The translations under genes and the position numbers were made by a program. The notes below the pieces were generated by a model. It worked only from the letters and a program-made list of their open reading frames with translations. It did no database searches and was not told the origin of the DNA. From DATJGF01 sp035495315 (GTDB taxonomy: Bacteria; Verrucomicrobiota; Verrucomicrobiia; Limisphaerales; UBA8199), in contig DATJGF010000132.1 in NCBI GenBank assembly GCA_035495315.1, forward strand, positions 1-8,986: a stretch of 8,986 nt of DNA. The letters are read 5' to 3'. Positions within the stretch are counted from its first letter, which is position 1. Every line of letters begins with the position of its first letter. Shown piece after piece: positions 7,101 to 8,986 of this stretch.

Positions 7101-7324
7101 AGCGAGCTTTGGCTCGCTTACCCAAAGAGAATGAAAAACATTCGTTGCTCGAATTCCTCGCGGTTCAAAGAGACCATTACGGAAAGGAACCCGAAGAGAC
7201 TAAAAAGCTGATGCAGGTCGGCTTGACCGCGGCGCCGGCGGAAGACAAACAGGTCGAGGTCGCTGCCTGGACCCAAGTCTGCCGGGTAATCCTGAACCTG
7301 CATGAGACCATTACGAGGTATTGA
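4166..7324 (+). CDS. Secreted di-haem protein with PSCyt1, DUF1549 (PSCyt2) and DUF1553 (PSD1) domains
   Basis: I start this 1052-residue protein at ATG 4166 because it gives a clean Sec signal peptide (Arg2-Arg3, hydrophobic core about 5-19, cleavage near ASG 24-26) directly before the mature domains. A frame-consistent TTG at 4091 would add 25 residues ahead of that signal. Order of domains: PSCyt1 cytochrome-c-like (about 34-120) with haem motif C46-F-A-C-H50 and likely axial Met98 in DDIMPPP; DUF1549 (about 148-357), with ERM-x-VPWLDVVRFADT near 221-236 and a second haem motif C330-A-E-C-H334; a beta-rich middle (about 430-605); DUF1553 (about 718-1045), with LTRLDLAKWL-x-S, NPLTSR, MNRVWKQFFG and SSTYRQ. 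This order is common in planctomycetes and Verrucomicrobiota, normally paired with DUF1501 as here. It should act outside the cytoplasm with covalent haem; its reaction is not established, though redox or polysaccharide-linked roles have been suggested. Only a weak GGAA precedes the ATG. Confidence 0.93.
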   Translation: MRRLCFQLLVSGLVYWTTLSNCNASGTEAKHIEFNRDIRPIITENCFACHGPDKNQRKAKLRLDLREVALERGAIVPGKPAESKLVDHIFSSDPDDIMPPPKTQKTLTAAQKEMLREWIVQGAEYESHWAYMPLKRPAIPSTQDNRWVRNPIDAFILHTLESKDIHPSREADKATLLRRLSLDLIGLPPTPAELQNFLQDKSPAAYEHQVERLLASPHFGERMAVPWLDVVRFADTVGYHGDQNINIFPYRDYVIDSFNRNKPFDQFTIEQLAGDLLPNPTDEQRVATGFNRLNMVTREGGAQPKEYLAKYAADRVRTVSMAWLGSTMGCAECHDHKYDPFASKDFYQMEAFFADIKQWGVYMDYDYTPNPDLKGFSNDHPFPPEIQVESPYLEQRIASLNAQVQQLCAGAAAQRTADRQASADFQQWRKVGLAFFKDWPTGWATPMPEVALHMKDTNAVAATNFTLETDGWVSFTSEPKQDLKISLPPCSKVLCAIRLEVVPFPDPENKEASPKKWKGSSVSVSARLKSADGTNQTKLTFYQAEADHKKERYANGYSIIGVKDHWDLSREDQKQSAVWILQEPVEVQPGEILEVDLKQLSVASARVSASPFAAREPLDAGGGQPLRNALTKRFRAETKAQHELVDEIYLLSSSTDAETVLKVRKMLDDMRECRHGQAWTLVTEPRDPLITRVLPRGNWQNENGEVVQPLAPHFLPQIKNPDGRRLTRLDLAKWLVSPENPLTSRAVMNRVWKQFFGTGISAIVDDLGAQGEWPVHPELLDWLACEFMHPSSSASIWLGGPGVFPWDLKHMVRLIVLSSTYRQDSNQRPELRDIDPNNRLLACQSPRRLEAEFVRDNALAIAGLLNQDLGGPSVFPYQPAGYYSYLQFPDRDYYPNSDQQQYRRGVYTHWQRTFLHPMLANFDAPAREECTANRVVSDTPQQALTLLNDPTFVEAARSWAARLLQASGSDEERLDSAFKRALARLPKENEKHSLLEFLAVQRDHYGKEPEETKKLMQVGLTAAPAEDKQVEVAAWTQVCRVILNLHETITRY
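5453..5980 (+). other. beta-rich middle domain of the haem protein, possibly carbohydrate-binding-like
   Basis: Residues about 430-605 separate DUF1549 from DUF1553. They alternate short hydrophobic strands with polar turns (for example NFTLETDGWVSFT, LKISLPP, AIRLEVVPFP, SVSVSARL, SAVWILQEPVEVQPGE, EILEVDL). This resembles a jelly-roll beta-sandwich of the kind often inserted at this place in such proteins. I recognise no specific family, so binding to carbohydrate is only an inference from fold-like pattern and context. Confidence 0.4.
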
Positions 7325-7381
7325 AAGCGACATGCATTTCCAGTTGCTTCCAACTAGTAAGTGGCAATTTTCCTGTGATTT
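7325..7381 (+). other. short intra-operon spacer
   Basis: Fifty-seven bases lie between the haem-protein stop and the DUF1501 start on the same strand, short enough to suggest one transcript. It holds a small 5-bp stem-loop (7342-7346 with 7351-7355, loop CTTC) and no Shine-Dalgarno sequence ahead of ATG 7382. Confidence 0.45.
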
Positions 7382-8836
7382 ATGATGACGCCTTTTGACG
7401 AACGCGAGTTTCAACTCAACGTAAACCGCCGGACTTTCCTCGGCCGCGCTGCCTATGGCCTGGGTGGCATCGCGCTGGCGTGCCTGCTGGATCCAAAACT
7501 AATCGGTGCGGCTGAAGCAGTGCCGCCGGGAGAGCGCTGGCGTGGAATCGTCCATCCGCCTCATTTTCCCGTCCGCGCCAAACGTGTGATTCACCTTTGC
7601 ATGGCCGGCGGACCATCACACCTGGAGAGTTTAGATCATAAACCCGAGCTCAAACGCCTCGATGGCCAACCATTTCCGGATTCGTTCACGAAAGGCCAAC
7701 AACTGGCTCAATTGCAGAACACGCAGTTGAAGGCGCGCGGCGCGTTCACCGAATTCAAGAAGTACGGCGAATCCGGCCAGGAAGTGTCGAGCATTTTTCC
7801 GTTCATCGGCGGCATTGCCGACGATATTTGCATTGTGCGTTCGATGCACACCGAGCAAATCAACCACGACCCGGCACATGCTTTCATGAATACCGGATCC
7901 ATCATCAAGGGCCGGCCGAGCATGGGTTCCTGGCTCCTTTACGGAATCGGAGCCGAAACCGAGGAACTGCCGGGGTTTGTCGTGCTGACCTCTGCCGGAA
8001 AATCCGGCTTACAACCCGTTTCGGCGAGGCAATGGTCGAACGGTTTTCTTCCCAGCAAATTCCAAGGTATTTTGTTCCAATCCAAAGGGGATGCGGTCCA
8101 TTACGTGGGCAATCCTGAAGGTGTTTGCCAAAGCACAGAGCGCCAGGTGGTCGAAGAGATCAAGCGGCTGAACGGAATACTGGAAGAAGAACGAATCGAT
8201 CCGGAGATCCAGACACGGATTAGCCAATACGAAATGGCTTTTCGCATGCAAACCTCCGTGCCGGACCTCACCAATTTCAGCAGTGAACCTCAGCACATCC
8301 TGGATCTCTACGGCGTGAAACACCCGGGCGATGGGACGTTTGCCTCGAATTGTCTCCTGGCCCGGCGCTTGGCTGAGCGTGGGGTGCGCTTCATTCAACT
8401 CTACCACCGCGCGTGGGATCATCACGGCGACATTGAAAAGGACATGCCGCTCGCGGCCAAAGATGTGGACCAGGCCTCGGCCGCCTTAGTAACGGATCTC
8501 AAGCAGCGCGGCATGCTGGATGACACGTTGATTATTTGGGGCGGCGAGTTCGGCCGTACACCGATGGGGCAAGGCTCCGGCCGGGATCATCACATCAATG
8601 CTTTTTCAATTTGGCTGGCCGGGGGCGGTGTCAAAAAAGGAATCACCTACGGCCAAACCGATGAACTCGGATATCGCTATGTTGAAGACGGCGAGCAGAT
8701 GCACGTGCACGACCTTCACGCGACAATGCTTTACCTCTGCGGCATCGACCACAAGCGACTTACTTACAAGTTCCAGGGGCGCAATTTCCGTTTGACGGAT
8801 GTTTTCGGCGAAGTCGCCAAGGGTATTATCACCTGA
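7382..8836 (+). CDS. DUF1501 family protein with twin-arginine signal
   Basis: This 484-residue protein belongs to DUF1501, a family with an alkaline phosphatase/sulfatase-like fold, and is the usual partner of the DUF1549/DUF1553 protein encoded just upstream. The N-terminus has a Tat motif, NRRTFLGRAA with Arg16-Arg17, then a hydrophobic stretch (about 24-36), so it is probably exported folded, perhaps with a metal already bound. Family landmarks: MAGGPSHLESLDHKP at 74-88, SMHTEQINHDPAH at 154-166, a likely metal-binding AWDHHGD at 344-350, GGEFGRTP at 387-394, GRDHH at 400-404 and HVHDLHATMLYLCGIDH at 441-457. These His/Asp-rich positions are where metal ligands would be expected; I infer this from the fold. 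Start is ATG 7382 or the adjacent ATG 7385; no ribosome-binding site favours either. Enzymatic activity of the family is not established; hydrolysis of a sulfate or phosphate ester is one possibility. Confidence 0.94.
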   Translation: MMTPFDEREFQLNVNRRTFLGRAAYGLGGIALACLLDPKLIGAAEAVPPGERWRGIVHPPHFPVRAKRVIHLCMAGGPSHLESLDHKPELKRLDGQPFPDSFTKGQQLAQLQNTQLKARGAFTEFKKYGESGQEVSSIFPFIGGIADDICIVRSMHTEQINHDPAHAFMNTGSIIKGRPSMGSWLLYGIGAETEELPGFVVLTSAGKSGLQPVSARQWSNGFLPSKFQGILFQSKGDAVHYVGNPEGVCQSTERQVVEEIKRLNGILEEERIDPEIQTRISQYEMAFRMQTSVPDLTNFSSEPQHILDLYGVKHPGDGTFASNCLLARRLAERGVRFIQLYHRAWDHHGDIEKDMPLAAKDVDQASAALVTDLKQRGMLDDTLIIWGGEFGRTPMGQGSGRDHHINAFSIWLAGGGVKKGITYGQTDELGYRYVEDGEQMHVHDLHATMLYLCGIDHKRLTYKFQGRNFRLTDVFGEVAKGIIT

Positions 8837-8871
8837 GCCAGGCCTGATTCATCGCACCAAGCCACCCGCGC

Positions 8872-8909
8872 GGCGTCCCTGCCGGGAATGGATGCCGAAC
8901 AGGGACGCC
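8872..8909. repeat. 10-bp inverted repeat downstream of the DUF1501 gene
   Basis: GGCGTCCCTG (8872-8881) and CAGGGACGCC (8900-8909) are perfect inverted copies around an 18-nt loop, starting 35 bp after the DUF1501 stop. The transcript could fold into a stable hairpin that ends or protects the operon mRNA. It lacks a following T-run, so it is not a classic intrinsic terminator. A similar GCGCCGTCCCTAC lies at 2293-2304 near the other gene ends, so it may belong to a second repeat family. Confidence 0.55.
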
Positions 8910-8923
8910 CTAAGGCTGCGGCG

Positions 8924-8986
8924 ATGGAGTTAACCGCTAAGATGTCAAAGAGCAGAAGGCTGACTGGCCGAAGGCATTTTGCGCCG
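8924..8986 (+). CDS. possible 5' end of a further gene, cut by the window edge
   Basis: From ATG 8924 the frame is open to the end (21 codons, starting MELTAKMSKSRRLTGRRH), with AAGG at 8912-8915 at a suitable distance upstream. An inner ATG at 8942 has GGAG 12 nt ahead. Twenty-one codons are too few to tell a gene from chance, and I recognise no family. Confidence 0.15.
   Translation, partial: MELTAKMSKSRRLTGRRHFAP

Overview
The window looks like chromosomal DNA from a member of the PVC group, most likely Verrucomicrobiota of the Pedosphaera/Limisphaerales type. Two things point there. One is a secreted haem-protein/DUF1501 gene pair (PSCyt1-DUF1549-DUF1553 plus Tat-exported DUF1501), a combination greatly expanded in Planctomycetota and Verrucomicrobiota. 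The other is a family of modular hairpin repeats between genes, of a kind I associate from memory with Verrucomicrobiota genomes. A planctomycete cannot be excluded. No rRNA, tRNA, CRISPR array, transposase or phage gene is visible.

Layout. (1) 1-413 (+) is the 3' end of an EmrA/HlyD-type membrane fusion protein. (2) 414-630 holds a 152-bp inverted-repeat element built from short hairpins. (3) 631-2187 (+) is a 14-TM EmrB/QacA-type drug exporter, which with gene 1 forms an emrAB-like efflux operon interrupted by the repeat. (4) 2188-2311 is a convergent junction with a 24-nt-period array of the same hairpin module. (5) 2312-3892 (-) is an aldehyde dehydrogenase of the alpha-ketoglutaric semialdehyde dehydrogenase type. 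(6) 3893-4165 is a divergent intergenic region with a solitary hairpin module and further stem-loops. (7) 4166-7324 (+) is a Sec-exported protein with two c-type haem motifs (PSCyt1, DUF1549, a beta-rich middle, DUF1553). (8) 7382-8836 (+) is its DUF1501 partner with a twin-arginine signal. (9) 8837-8986 is a tail with a 10-bp inverted repeat and perhaps the first codons of another gene.

How the parts work together. The EmrA-like and EmrB-like proteins should form an inner-membrane/periplasmic efflux unit that needs a TolC-like outer-membrane partner, probably encoded to the left. The aldehyde dehydrogenase stands alone on the opposite strand and would perform the last oxidation of a sugar-acid or hydroxyproline pathway. 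The haem protein and DUF1501 protein are almost certainly an operon acting outside the cytoplasm. Their biochemical role is not firmly established.

The most unusual feature is the repeat family. Each module is a 6-nt linker close to NGTAKC followed by a 17-18-nt hairpin with a 7-bp stem and a 3-4-nt loop. Stem sequences differ between copies while pairing is largely kept. Copies occur in three of the window's intergenic regions, singly, as a tandem array, and as a two-armed inverted element that ends 5 bp before a start codon.
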